Shown one piece after another: positions 1-9,640 of a DNA stretch of 64,000 nucleotides. Every line of letters begins with the position of its first letter. Position 1 is the first letter of the stretch. Under the pieces are notes generated by a model. It was not told the DNA's origin. It searched no databases and saw only the letters and a program-made list of their open reading frames with translations. Origin of the DNA: Flaccisagitta enflata (Eukaryota; Chaetognatha; Sagittoidea; Aphragmophora); contig OZ231126.1 in assembly GCA_965153355.1 (NCBI GenBank), positions 100,998,001-101,062,000 on the forward strand, given 5' to 3'. The position numbers were made by a program, and so were the translations under genes.

Positions 1-22
1 TGACGAAAACAACGAGGTCGGA

Positions 23-1186
23 ATGACTGAGAATAAAGAGAAAAAAGAAGTCGGAATGACTGAAAATGATCTGAGGAATGCGATAGGGAATGATGAGGAT
101 AGAAAGAGAGAGAAAGAGACAGACAGACGGATACAGCCACATATATCACCGCCTTGCGATAAAAAGTTGCTAGAAGGCGAAGAAAAAGAAAAAGAAAGAA
201 AAGTAGAAAAAGAAAATGAAAAAGAAAGAGAAAAAGATGAAAAAGATAAAGAAGAAAAAGAAAGAGAAAGAGAAAAAGAAGATTCCCGCGCGAACAGTGT
301 GAACATCGCATTGGTAGATTCTATGATGAACGTAACATACGGACATACAGACACAAGAAAGGCCGCACGAACAACGAAAAAAGAATGCCCATATAGCCAT
401 GAAGACGGCGATGACGTCGTATATAGGGGTGAGACAAATTTGGAGAAAAAACAAAAGGCCCTTAATGAGAAAGAACGAAAATGGACAAACGCTATAAACT
501 GGACAGGAGGAAAAGACGAGATGTTAAAACATGAAATCAGAGATCTGGGCGAAGCGAAACGAGGCGAGACAAAGATAGATACAAAGAAAGAAAGAGAAAT
601 GAGGAAAGGAGATGAGGCAGAGACAGATACAAACGAAATAGAGAGGAAGAAAGAGACCGAGACAGACACAAGTGAGAGAAGAGAAATACACGAAATACAT
701 GAGGAGGGAGCAGGAAAGAGAGTAAATGAGGGAGGTGACAAAGAAGGCGACAATGATGAGCATGAAGCAATGAGGAATGAAATTTTTGTCAAAAGTGAGA
801 AGACGCGAACAATGAGCATTAAATTGGATGTGGCTGAAAGAATAGGGGCTAAAAATTTTCAAGTCGTAACATCAAAATCTTTGGGTAGATCGATTGAGAA
901 TGGCACCAGCGCGAAATTATGCGAGTTGGGAATCCGGGAGGAAGAGAATGCGATAAAGAGCGCGATTGTTGGAGTTGGATTGAATGTTGTAAATAACATT
1001 GACACAAAAACAATGTTACGGGAAACAAAACAAAACAAAACAAAACAAAACAAAACAAACGCCGACAAGCGAAAAACAGAAACAAATAGAAAAAAAACAC
1101 GAGAAAGAAAACAAAAACAAAACAACAAACAAACAAACAAACAAACAACAAACAAAACAAACAAAACGAGCAAAAGAAACATTTGA
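23..1186 (+). CDS. Lys/Glu-rich hypothetical protein, possibly an exon
   Basis: An open frame of 387 aa whose product I do not recognise. The first ~95 residues are nearly all Lys, Glu, Arg and Asp (KEKERE-type runs), predicted to form charged helix or disorder. The middle (about residues 95-330) is less repetitive and includes ordinary mixed sequence, which argues against pure microsatellite. The last ~50 residues read through CAAAA/CAAA repeats and are probably not real coding sequence. The start at 23 is arbitrary, because the frame is open to the window edge and may continue upstream. Similar charged frames follow on the same strand to 4,393, so these may be exons of one gene. The strong A/G bias of this strand can by itself keep frames open, so confidence is modest. 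Confidence 0.35.
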   Translation: MTENKEKKEVGMTENDLRNAIGNDEDRKREKETDRRIQPHISPPCDKKLLEGEEKEKERKVEKENEKEREKDEKDKEEKEREREKEDSRANSVNIALVDSMMNVTYGHTDTRKAARTTKKECPYSHEDGDDVVYRGETNLEKKQKALNEKERKWTNAINWTGGKDEMLKHEIRDLGEAKRGETKIDTKKEREMRKGDEAETDTNEIERKKETETDTSERREIHEIHEEGAGKRVNEGGDKEGDNDEHEAMRNEIFVKSEKTRTMSIKLDVAERIGAKNFQVVTSKSLGRSIENGTSAKLCELGIREEENAIKSAIVGVGLNVVNNIDTKTMLRETKQNKTKQNKTNADKRKTETNRKKTRERKQKQNNKQTNKQTTNKTNKTSKRNI

Positions 1187-1250
1187 AGAACAACAACAAC
1201 AACAATTACAACAACAACAACGACAACAACAACAACAACAACAACAAATA
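1018..1250 (+). repeat. CAAAA, CAAA and CAA simple repeats
   Basis: Tandem CAAAA (about 1,023-1,057), CAAA/CAAAC (about 1,130-1,165) and CAA (about 1,188-1,250) runs. They form the tail of the preceding frame and explain the Cys/Val- and Phe-rich frames on the opposite strand. Confidence 0.9.
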
Positions 1251-1334
1251 AACCATAAACAATCATCGAAGGTACCATTTGCCGCCTGGATGTTGGATAT
1301 TTGGATCCTCTGATTGTTATTACAAATAAGAAAG

Positions 1335-1595
1335 ATGTCGACCATCACCGTGTCAACCGATGATTTAATGAACAAGTTCGCCGAATTATCACAAAGATTG
1401 ACTGAATTGAAACCTGGGGTTGCCGCCGAACAAGTTTGCGGTAAATGTTGGCATCCAGCAAGTGAGCACAAGAACAGGTCTGTCAAAAATTGTAAGTCTA
1501 AACAGAAAAAAGGAATAGAGAAATTTACCAGATGGCTTCTTGCTCAACGCAACCATTTAGTAGAGATGATTAAGGCCGCAAAGGGTTGTAAATAA
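1335..1595 (+). CDS. Small Cys/His protein, possible zinc binder
   Basis: An 86-aa frame starting at the ATG at 1,335; an in-frame ATG lies 21 bases upstream at 1,314. The N-terminal half (VSTDDLMNKFAELSQRL) is a predicted amphipathic helix. It is followed by a CxxCW motif, a His-containing loop and a further Cys, a spacing that could hold one zinc ion, and then a basic helix ending in KGCK. Composition is normal, unlike the low-complexity neighbours, which favours a real coding exon. A 17-base string near its end (GTTGTAAATAACATTGA) also occurs about 600 bases upstream near 986, so local duplication has occurred. Function is unknown and I recognise no family. Confidence 0.4.
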   Translation: MSTITVSTDDLMNKFAELSQRLTELKPGVAAEQVCGKCWHPASEHKNRSVKNCKSKQKKGIEKFTRWLLAQRNHLVEMIKAAKGCK

Positions 1596-1599
1596 CATT

Positions 1600-2100
1600 G
1601 AGAACAACATCGACGGATACGATAACAAAAACAAAAACATAAACGAAAATAGAAACAACAACAGAAGAAACGACAGAAATAACAGAGACCATGCACTTGT
1701 CAAAAACCACAACAACAGATGCATAAACAACACTATCAACAACAGCTTCAACAAAAACAGTGTCAAAATCAATAACAAAAACAATGTCGATGACAAGTTT
1801 GAGGTCAACAACAATGACTCAATCAACAACAAGAACAGTATCGTCAACAACAAGGATAGCAACAAGAATGTCGTCAAAATGGACACAAATGGCATCATCA
1901 ATATCAGCACTGACAACAAAAACATCATCGTCAATATCGACACTGACAAGGAAAACAACATCGTCAATATCATCAGTGACAACAAAAACAACATCAATAT
2001 CAACAGAAACAGCAAGAAAAAAGTCATCAAGATCAACAGTATCAACAATATGGTCGAGATAAGAAATATCAACACATATAGCGTAATCGGCAATTTCGAT
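1600..2100 (+). repeat. AAC/ATC-rich low-complexity tract
   Basis: Degenerate CAA, AAC and ATC trinucleotide tract. It is open in several frames on both strands, giving Ser/Thr-, Asn/Ile- and Leu-rich readings. That is expected of a trinucleotide tract, so I do not call a gene here. Confidence 0.7.
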
Positions 2101-2575
2101 GTCAACACAGATTTGCAAATTTGATGTCAACGCTAATGACGATAGAAGCGTAATGACTAAAAGTTGCGAAAAAACGAGTATAGAGAAAGAAATACCTTGC
2201 GTAAATCACACGCTGGAAGGTTCGAAAGGAATTACGGACATAAGGAGGGACGAAAGAGTGAACGGACAAAAGGGCGAAAGAGCAGAAAAGAAGGGCTTCG
2301 AAAAATCGAGTGGAGAGAAAAGAGAAGAGTTGATGACTAGCGAGAGTGAGAACGCATGTTCTGATACAAAAATGAGCATAATGAAACAACGGGACTTCGT
2401 ACCCTTCGAGGCCGCTGCCCAAAAGGCATCTGAAAACAAAAAAAGAGGAAGCGCGCAAAAACGAATAAATAGTCTTAGCGCTAAGGGCGTAAAGTGCGAT
2501 GATGCGGGGAAAGAGACGAACGAAATGATCGGCGCGGTAAAGGACGTAAGGAGAGAAAGGAGGGCGGACGAATGA
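2099..2575 (+). CDS. Charged hypothetical protein or exon
   Basis: A 158-aa frame, rich in Lys, Glu, Arg and Ser with a few Cys. It lies between two trinucleotide tracts on the same strand as the other charged frames of this region. No domain, signal peptide or membrane segment is visible. It could be an exon of the same gene as the frames at 23-1,186 and 2,744-3,820, or a chance frame in purine-rich DNA. Confidence 0.25.
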   Translation: MSTQICKFDVNANDDRSVMTKSCEKTSIEKEIPCVNHTLEGSKGITDIRRDERVNGQKGERAEKKGFEKSSGEKREELMTSESENACSDTKMSIMKQRDFVPFEAAAQKASENKKRGSAQKRINSLSAKGVKCDDAGKETNEMIGAVKDVRRERRADE

Positions 2576-2635
2576 GCAAAATCATCAGTCCTTAGAGAGG
2601 GCGCTGATAAGGAAATACGCGTAAAGTTAAAAACA

Positions 2636-2695
2636 AAGAAGAAGAAGAAGAAGAAGAAGAAGAAGAAGAAGAAGAAGAAGAAGAAGAAGAAGAAA
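2636..2695 (+). repeat. (AAG)n microsatellite
   Basis: About 20 uninterrupted AAG/GAA units, continuing into degenerate AAGGAAG sequence to about 2,760. Confidence 0.95.
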
Positions 2696-2743
2696 GAGAT
2701 AAAGAAGAAGAAAAGGAAGAAGAAAAGGAAGAAGAAAAGGAAA

Positions 2744-3820
2744 ATGAAGATGAAGGAGGAGATGAAGAAAAACAACAACAACAGCAGCGGTAGCAATATC
2801 AGAGACAAAAACGACAACAACAGCAGCGACAGCAGCAACAGCGACTGCAGCAACAGCAGCGACGGCGACAGCAGCGGCATCAGCAGCAACGACAGCAATA
2901 AATGCGGCAACAGCAACGACATCTACAGCAACACCAGCAACACCAACAACAACAACAGAGACGATATACTCATCAATATGATCAACAAAATACACAACAG
3001 CATTAATAACATCATCAATGACAATGTAAATGACAACAATGACGGCACTGTTGACAACGGCGTCATCAAAAGTGACAAAAATGAGAGATGGCTTCGCGAT
3101 GAGGATTCGCTGGTAGGCCCGATCAGGAGAAAAATCAGTGAAACTGAGCCTAGGGGAGCGAAAGAGGCAAGGATAGAGACATGTAAAGTTAAGAAAGGAA
3201 GAAAAATTGACGTATCAGAGAGAGGAAAGTACGAAGAGAGAAGGAAGTTCAAAAAGAAAAGGAGAGAGAAACGCAAAAGTAATAAGGAAAGAGAAATGGA
3301 CAGTACTGGGAAAGGAATAGACGGAGGAAATGAGAATGATGTTGTATATTGTGAACAAACAAACAAACAGATGATCATGGATAATGAAAGTTACAAAGAT
3401 GACTTGCTTGAGCGCTTTGTCATGATTGAGACGGACAAACGTGCTCGCGAAAAAAGAGGGGCAAAGATGGAGTTATGCGATTTGAGGGGGAAAGACAGAA
3501 AAACAGACATAAGGCTGTCTGCTGGGTTGAATGCGGACAGACGGATAAACAGACGGAATGTTAAGAATGAAAAGATGAGAAATGAATCAATATTTAAGTC
3601 GTACATAAAGATACGCACATGCAGACACATGAATGCACTCAGAGATAGACAAAAGGAGAGACAAGACATTAAGGAGAGAGATAGACACACGCACGAGAAA
3701 AGTGTGTTCGTTGAGGTGGTGTGGCCAAAGGCAACCACTAAAAATGTAACAAAAGCAGAGACATGCGTGAAAAATGATGAGGATTCAACCACAAGGAAAG
3801 GGGCAAAGAGAGACATATAA
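2744..3820 (+). CDS. Asn/Lys-rich hypothetical protein
   Basis: A 358-aa frame. Residues 1-110 are Asn/Ser/Asp-rich (CAGCAA and AACAAC repeats). The remainder is highly charged with normal residues between (for example ERFVMIETDKRAREKRGAKMELCDL), which looks more like coding sequence than repeat. No recognised domain. The frame begins inside a GA-rich tract, so the true start may lie downstream or in an exon upstream. The next frame on this strand begins 57 bases after the stop. Function is unknown. Confidence 0.3.
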   Translation: MKMKEEMKKNNNNSSGSNIRDKNDNNSSDSSNSDCSNSSDGDSSGISSNDSNKCGNSNDIYSNTSNTNNNNRDDILINMINKIHNSINNIINDNVNDNNDGTVDNGVIKSDKNERWLRDEDSLVGPIRRKISETEPRGAKEARIETCKVKKGRKIDVSERGKYEERRKFKKKRREKRKSNKEREMDSTGKGIDGGNENDVVYCEQTNKQMIMDNESYKDDLLERFVMIETDKRAREKRGAKMELCDLRGKDRKTDIRLSAGLNADRRINRRNVKNEKMRNESIFKSYIKIRTCRHMNALRDRQKERQDIKERDRHTHEKSVFVEVVWPKATTKNVTKAETCVKNDEDSTTRKGAKRDI

Positions 3821-3877
3821 ATAATAAAGCATGTAAGTTCAACCGCAAAAGAAAACAAAATATGGAAAGATGATGTT

Positions 3878-4393
3878 ATGGATAAGGAAATTGGGAATGA
3901 TGTCGTAGATCGATCCATGAGTGATGACGTCATTAAGGGATATGACGTCACCAATGGGAACAACAAGAAAGTGGGATACGAGAAGGCGGAAATTAATGAC
4001 GCCGACAACAAAGAAGTTGGCAATGCAGTTATTTCTGTCTTCACAAACGAAGAAAACAGAGAAAACAAAGAAAACAAGGAAAACAGAGAAGACGGAGAAA
4101 ACAAAGAAAATGAAGCCGAATCGTTGAAAGCTGGGAAAATATCATTGATCCCGGGTGACCATTTGCTAAAAACAAGAGGACAGACAAAGGACTCTCTCAT
4201 ATACCTTTGCAGAAGAATGGAAGCGATCGCCGCGAGAAACGAAGCAACATCGTCGCCGCCGTTGACGCGGCGCCGCACGGCGTTATTGGCGCCACCAGGA
4301 GCAAACAATTTGTTTATCAACGACGTCGGCATTGGACACACAAAAGAAGGCGTGACAGCGGATTTGAGGGCATTGTGTGATATCGACGAGTAG
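3878..4393 (+). CDS. Hypothetical protein, acidic centre with a more ordinary C-terminus
   Basis: A 171-aa frame from an ATG at 3,878. The centre is an Asn/Glu/Lys repeat (ENRENKENKENRE). The last ~80 residues (including LIPGDHLLKTRGQTKDSLI and RRMEAIAARNEATSS) have normal composition and end in an acidic tail (CDIDE). It is the most gene-like of the plus-strand frames in this region. The family is not recognised. The pattern of disordered N-terminus and conserved-looking C-terminus would fit a regulatory or structural protein, but that is only inference. Confidence 0.4.
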   Translation: MDKEIGNDVVDRSMSDDVIKGYDVTNGNNKKVGYEKAEINDADNKEVGNAVISVFTNEENRENKENKENREDGENKENEAESLKAGKISLIPGDHLLKTRGQTKDSLIYLCRRMEAIAARNEATSSPPLTRRRTALLAPPGANNLFINDVGIGHTKEGVTADLRALCDIDE

Positions 4394-4511
4394 ATGAATT
4401 TTTTTTTTGGTTTAAGATAAAAGAATTATAAACAAGAAAATGAGAAAATGAGAAATTTATCTAAACTTTAAAATCCCTCAGGGGGTAAAATGGGGAAGCA
4501 TTTTTAAGGAC

Positions 4512-4922
4512 CTAAAGATACACAGTCCTACCCCCCTCCGCTTGACGGCACCCTCTCATTTCTATGCGGACGCTGTCGGTGGCATTCCTCAAACTGGAAG
4601 TGCCACCGACGCCCGGCGATGCCATGGGAGAGGTGGAGGCGTCGTTGCGCTGTTTATGGCGGCTGAGGAAATTAAAGGCCGCCACCAGGCCAGATTGAAG
4701 CCGGGACAGGACCCTGTCCACGGCTTGAATCTTGGCTCTGGCGGCGGCCAGAAACGCCGTTGCCGCCCCCAAAAACGCCACAACGCCAGCAACTGACCCC
4801 CAGGTCACCGCTGCGTGGTTGTCCGTAAGTATGGACGCAATCGTCGGTTCGGGGAGTTGAGTGGAGGACTCGTCAAAATGGTCCTCCACCCAACTCCCAT
4901 TATAAATCTGAAACTCTTCCAT
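4512..4922 (-). CDS. Small single-pass membrane protein, orphan
   Basis: A 136-aa protein starting at the ATG at 4,920-4,922. The frame extends further upstream, but those residues are Phe/Leu-rich and look like untranslated DNA. Residues 1-40 are acidic and polar with one NGS sequon. A hydrophobic segment follows (WGSVAGVVAFLGAATAFLAA, about residues 42-61). After it come an amphipathic helix and a polar Ser/Arg-rich tail. This suggests a type I or tail-in membrane protein with an acidic outer face. The family is not recognised. The gene is convergent with the plus-strand frame ending at 4,393. Its GC content is clearly higher than the surrounding A-rich DNA, which supports selection on coding sequence. 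Confidence 0.5.
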   Translation of the reverse strand: MEEFQIYNGSWVEDHFDESSTQLPEPTIASILTDNHAAVTWGSVAGVVAFLGAATAFLAAARAKIQAVDRVLSRLQSGLVAAFNFLSRHKQRNDASTSPMASPGVGGTSSLRNATDSVRIEMRGCRQAEGGRTVYL

Positions 4923-5030
4923 GTCAAGCGAAGGGGAGATACTATAGGCTGGTCCCAAAAAATGAAAAAAGAGAGGAGTAAATAGTCGGACTGTGTGAAC
5001 AGACAGAAAAAGTTTTGAAAGAAAATTCAA

Positions 5031-6250
5031 GGAAAAAAGGGATAAAAAACAACATCAGCCCTCTGTAGAATCAAAATGGATCGATCTGTGGAGAAAAAAA
5101 AGAAGTTTGAAAGCGATTAAATGCGCGTCTAAATTATGTGCAATTGAATGATGGACAGACTATTGCATGGACAAATGGATGAAGCGTCGAAATTTGTCTT
5201 GTATGATGTGAAGAATACGTGTAAAACTCGGCCGAGTAGTGTGAATGTTTTGAATCCGTTTCAAGGGGACTGGTTGATGAACGCGTGTGAATGAAATAAA
5301 TGAAGTGAACGATGAATGAACAAATGAACAACCGATCCTTTTTGTGCACTAGAGGCGCTTTTGTTTGCAAAATATATAAACTTCGATTTAAAAGACTAAC
5401 GCAAGAGAAAAAAAAGTTGAGAAAAAAAGTCGAGAAAAAAGTCAAAGGAAAAAAGTCGAAAAAAAAAGTCGAAAAAAGTCGAAAAAAAAGAGTCGTTGGA
5501 TGATCTTTTGTAGGGTGAGTTACACCCATTATTGATGAAGGAAAAAAAAAGGAAAAAAAAAGAAAAAAGTCCTGAGAGACTTATTGATGAGAAAAAAAAA
5601 GAATAAAGAAAAAGTCCGATGAGACTTATAGAGGAAAAAAGAAGTGGAAAAAAAAAAGGTCCGATGAGACTTATTATTGAGAAAAAAAGTTTTCAAAGAA
5701 ACCGGTGAAAAAAAAGAGAAAAAAAAAGAAAAAAGAAAATGTGCTTTTGCAAAAGATATAGTGCTCGTGTGTCAATTAGCCGCACATATGAAAAAAAGAT
5801 GACAATGACGATGATCGAGAAAAAAAGCATATCACGATGTAAATGGATGAATATAGAAAAAAAAAGAGAAACCGTCAATATGGTTAGAAGGCTGTTGATG
5901 ACACGCTGAAAAAGAGAAAAAAGTTTTTGGGAGAAAATGAAAAAGTGAAACGGAAACAAGCGTGAGAATTGGAGTTGTGAACGGTCGGTGATTTGATGAC
6001 CAGTTGAAATTCGGCTTTGATTATTTTTTCATTTTTCCCTTTCCAATCAGCGTAACTCCGAATTTACTATACTGGCCGAGAGTATAATATTGAATTTTTA
6101 GGTGTATTTTTGCCTTCAAACTATTGATCAGACTAATAGTTGTTATCTGGTAGATGAAAGATAACAGGCCATATTGGTTATGTATTTGCTTACTTTTGGC
6201 CCTGTTTCTACCCAGGCTATTTATACCTCATTGAGCATCGGCTACACGAA
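5031..6250. other. A-rich intergenic DNA, no gene seen
   Basis: Dominated by runs of A with G/T (AAAAAAAGTC-type units; GTCCGATGAGACTTATT recurs near 5,610 and 5,660). The frames here are Phe-rich or Lys-rich translations of poly-A runs and are not called. Confidence 0.6.
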
Positions 6251-6269
6251 GCAGGTGCATACTGTTTCT

Positions 6270-6479
6270 TCATTGCACCGGTAGAGTATTTTGGGCATTG
6301 TAGAGTGCCGCTAGTTGTTGAGCGGCATTGACCCGTGCGTAGTAGTGATGATAGAGACCAGAAATGAAATTGAAGATTGCTAACCCAATTAGCACATATT
6401 CCATAACCTCCACATAATCAGTATTGGCGATAACCTGCTCTTTAAATTCAGATTTGCGGTATCTATCGTCGGCTGGCAT
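6270..6479 (-). CDS. Small single-pass membrane protein, orphan
   Basis: A 69-aa protein starting at the ATG at 6,479. It has a charged N-terminus (residues 1-27), one hydrophobic helix (EYVLIGLAIFNFISGLYHHYY, about residues 27-47) and a polar Ala/Gln-rich tail. An A/T-rich TATA-like string (TTTTATACAC) lies about 40 bases upstream on the minus strand. The family is not recognised. Together with the genes at 4,512-4,922 and 6,699-6,947 it makes a run of three short minus-strand genes for membrane or secreted products. Confidence 0.5.
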   Translation of the reverse strand: MPADDRYRKSEFKEQVIANTDYVEVMEYVLIGLAIFNFISGLYHHYYARVNAAQQLAALYNAQNTLPVQ

Positions 6480-6698
6480 ACAAGAGGTCGCAGTGATTTT
6501 TCCAGTAGGGGTAGTGTATAAAACGATGATGCAAGGCGCGTCACCCTTTCTATATGATGAGAGAAAATGTAATGAGAAAAAAAAAGAGTAAATATTGAAG
6601 ATTTTTGATGAAAATTCGAGTCAGTCGGTCGGTCCATCCGTCCGTCCGTTACACTTTTGCGTCTTGTTGGATCGTCTGGGGTTATTTTTAGTCATTTT

Positions 6699-6947
6699 TC
6701 AGGGAGAGTGGATGCTTTTGAAGCGTATAAATAGAAGCAATGTCATAATGTAACAACTGCCGTGGACGTGGACATACTTATAGCCGAGCTTCTTGACGAG
6801 TTCGGTGAACTTTTGACGGCAAGAGCCGAGCGTATTTGCCCCCAATTTCTTAACCCACTCCTCCAAACCAAAATCCCCCTCCTCCTTATCTTTCGCAGCA
6901 ATACAGGTGGCGATGAGCGCGATAACAAAACCGATCGTAAGCCTCAT
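6699..6947 (-). CDS. Small secreted protein with signal peptide
   Basis: An 82-aa protein starting at the ATG at 6,945-6,947. Residues 1-19 (MRLTIGFVIALIATCIAA) are a textbook signal peptide, with a probable cut before KDKEEG. The mature part is acidic then basic, with two Cys (GSCRQKF and HGSCYIM) that could form one disulphide. A hydrophobic stretch (IMTLLLFI) lies near the C-terminus. The frame stays open about 240 bases upstream, but the signal peptide strongly favours this internal start. The family is not recognised; no toxin or defence fold can be claimed from this sequence alone. Confidence 0.45.
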   Translation of the reverse strand: MRLTIGFVIALIATCIAAKDKEEGDFGLEEWVKKLGANTLGSCRQKFTELVKKLGYKYVHVHGSCYIMTLLLFIRFKSIHSP

Positions 6948-7224
6948 TTTTATTGTTGTCCACGGGCGTTTGTGTGACGGTCCTATCTCTTGATATGTGG
7001 AGATAAGTAGCATACGGCAGAGGTGTTGCGTTGGGGCACAGTTGTTACGCGGTAGAAATGAATTTGATTTCTCGACGGAATAATGTGTGAAACAGCGCTG
7101 TATTCTTTCACTATTACTCTCATTTACATTCCACGCTTTTGCATATTTGCGTAGTTGATTGTATCGGTTGCCATGAAAGTATTTCAAAAATCCTGCTTGT
7201 GGTTACACTGAATGAAAACGCGAC

Positions 7225-7338
7225 CGAGAATAAGGCGGCTCGCTGTTTTTAGAAATTTCCCAGAGCGCTTTTTGAAATATTCACATTTTTTACTTTCATG
7301 AAGTACAGTTCGGTTAGGCACCCGCCTTATTCTGCCCC
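7225..7338. repeat. Short inverted repeat, possible MITE remnant
   Basis: GAATAAGGCGG near 7,229 is repeated inverted as CCGCCTTATTC near 7,321. No clear target duplication was found, so this is only a possible hairpin element. Confidence 0.35.
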
Positions 7339-7495
7339 TATCCACCCCTCTAACCTCAGATATTTCCTCTCTTATACATAATCATTTATCATTTCTCCAC
7401 GGGTCCGCTATTTTAGTTTCTTACCCACAATCATTCTATGCAACCACAATCAAGATCTGCTGGCATTATAAATACCAAGCCCAGCCCAATTCTTC

Positions 7496-7667
7496 AGATC
7501 TATGAATAAAGTCAAAGAATCTGAAGAATTGATATTTTTATTTCAGGTAAGCGCCAGTACAGTGAGACCTCATTCTATCGTATTTTCGCCCATATTTACT
7601 GTAGCCTTTATTATAGAGATCTATGAATAAAGTCAAAGAATCTGAAGAATTGATATTTTTATTTCAG
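7496..7667 (+). repeat. Exact 51-bp direct repeat, one copy with hairpin
   Basis: Bases 7,496-7,546 and 7,617-7,667 are identical (from AGATCTATGAATAAAG to TTTTTATTTCAG). In the first copy, CAATTCTTCAGAT just upstream pairs with ATCTGAAGAATTG inside the repeat. No coding capacity. The rest of 7,190-8,288 shows no gene. It carries two diverged copies of a sequence containing CTAGAAATGCCAGATTGGTC (about 7,768 and 7,982). Confidence 0.85.
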
Positions 7668-8288
7668 TATTGATTGGTCCAAACAGACCATTCCATACCG
7701 GTCATTGAATATTCTCATTTTCTTGACAATCAACCTTGTCTTGCTTGTAACTTTTGAACAAATCGAGCTAGAAATGCCAGATTGGTCCCATTTTGTAGAT
7801 CTCTTCAAGATCTTTTAAACCGTCACCGATTTTTTGGAAATCCGTTCAAAAATGACTGAGATATAACTTGTTAAACATGAGCTATTTTATGGGGATTGTA
7901 GACAATTTCCGAGGTTGTGGAATTTTTCCCATTCTTGGAACTATCTACTTGTTTTACTTGTAACTTTTTTAACGAATCTAGCTAGAAATGCCAGATTGGT
8001 CCCATTTTTAAAGAATTTTTAAGGCTCTTTCAAACCGTCACCAATTTTTTGTAAATCCGTTAAAAAATGGCTAAGTTTTGACTTGTCAAACATAAGCAAT
8101 ATCATTGTGATTTGGAGCAATTTTCCCACCACCTTCTTTGCAGTCTTGTTTTGACTTAGGATACCTCCTTGGTTCCTTACGTCTAGGGAACTAAGCAGCG
8201 ACATACCAGGACAAAATAGAGTGAAAAAAAAAGATGTCGTGATTTTTTTATCACCTTTGCTATATCAAATATGATTAGATATGCAAGA

Positions 8289-8293
8289 TATTT
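8289..8293. repeat. 5-bp target site duplication (left) of the LTR element
   Basis: TATTT here matches TATTT at 23,574-23,578, immediately outside the two LTR copies. Confidence 0.75.
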
Positions 8294-8501
8294 CAGTAGG
8301 GTCTAAGCCCAGGGCCAAATGAGAACGAAGGAATGAGGGTAAATAAGTGTAATATGAACTGAAGAAGGATGATCTAAGAACTGACGCAAGAATCCAGTGC
8401 GCTCGTCGTATATACCCGCCGAGAGGGGAGAGAGGAAGAAGAAGAAGAAGAGGAAGAAGAAGAGAGAAGAAGGAAAGAGAGAGAGCGTCTAGCCCCGGTC
8501 G
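8294..8501 (-). repeat. 3' LTR
   Basis: 208 bp, about 98% identical to 23,366-23,573. The differences are one base beside the TATA box and a few within a GAA run. Confidence 0.85.
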
Positions 8502-8841
8502 CGCCCCCTTCTTCTGAAAAACCGCCGGAAAAAAAAGCGTTAGCGCACGATAAAAGCGGTTTTTCACAAAAAAAAAGGGTAACGTCGAGGGAAGAGGAGG
8601 GAAAAAGGGAGGAGAAAGTGAAGAAGAGGAGTCGGAGAAAAGACAGGGACCAAATAAAGAGCGCCTTGGATGCTCGCGTAAAAATACGAGTACATATAAT
8701 CGTAAAACAACTAGAAAACACAAACGATATTGCAATGAAAACAAAATTGAAGAATTGAAACAAAAAAAAGAAGTACAAAGCAGCAAATTCGATGTAGAAG
8801 AACATAAGGAAAATGTGAATACAATTCAATGAACGCGTTTC

Positions 8842-8845
<4 letters not shown>

Positions 8846-8919
<74 letters not shown>
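8846..8919 (+). repeat. (GA)n microsatellite
   Basis: About 37 GA units inside the noncoding 3' part of the LTR element. The long Leu/Ser frame on the other strand is its translation. Confidence 0.95.
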
Positions 8920-8920
<1 letters not shown>

Positions 8921-9139
8921 AAAATATACGATATGATAACTAAAAGAAAACGCAAAACTGAATTATTTGATTTGATGGAAAGCCACGAAGACAAGTGACA
9001 TCTGAAAAAAAAGGAGATTAAGCTAAAACACGCGAAATGGAGAGATGGATTCCAAAACGAATAAGAAAAGTCCAGACGATGAAACATGATATGCAGAGAT
9101 TAAGATAATGTCCTTTTTTTTTGTAAGCAAAAACGGTGA

Positions 9140-9640
9140 CAAATGACGGCGGCAAAAGGTGACGTTAACCAGATGAAGCTGACGGTATTTAATGACGGTG
9201 ACGGCGATGGCGATCGTATCCAGGTGACGGTGACGGTGACGGTGACGGTGACGGTAACAGGTGACAGAGTCCAGGTGACGGTGACAGATGACAGTGATTG
9301 TATCCAGGTGATGGTATCCAGGTGACGGTGGTGATGATGAGCAGGAGGAGGAGGAGGAAGAAAGGTGATGGGATTGGATTAGAGGGGGAGGGATGGGAAG
9401 GCGATTTGACAGGAAGGGATGGGACGGGACGGGATGGGATGGGACTTGGTGTAAGAACGGAGGAGTAGGAATCGAAGGTCCAGGAGGAGGAGCCTGAGGA
9501 GGTCGAGGAGATGAACTGGAAGAGGAGAATGAGGAGGACGAGGAGGCTGAGGAGTTTGAGGAGGTCGAGGAGGAGGAGGAGCCCATTGGTGATGAAACGG
9601 TAAAGGAAAATGAGGAGCACAAGGAGGCTGAGGAGGGTGA
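9140..9640 (+). repeat. GGTGAC hexamer repeats and GGAGGA-rich tract
   Basis: Tandem GGTGAC units around 9,220-9,330, then GAGGAGG-rich DNA to about 9,640. Overlapping Ser/Pro-, His- and Asp/Val-rich frames on both strands are products of these repeats, so no gene is called between 8,502 and 10,950. Confidence 0.8.

Noticed and set aside
2206-2995. Leu/Phe- and Val/Ala-rich minus-strand frames resembling membrane proteins
   Set aside because: Antisense readings of AAG and CAGCAA tracts.
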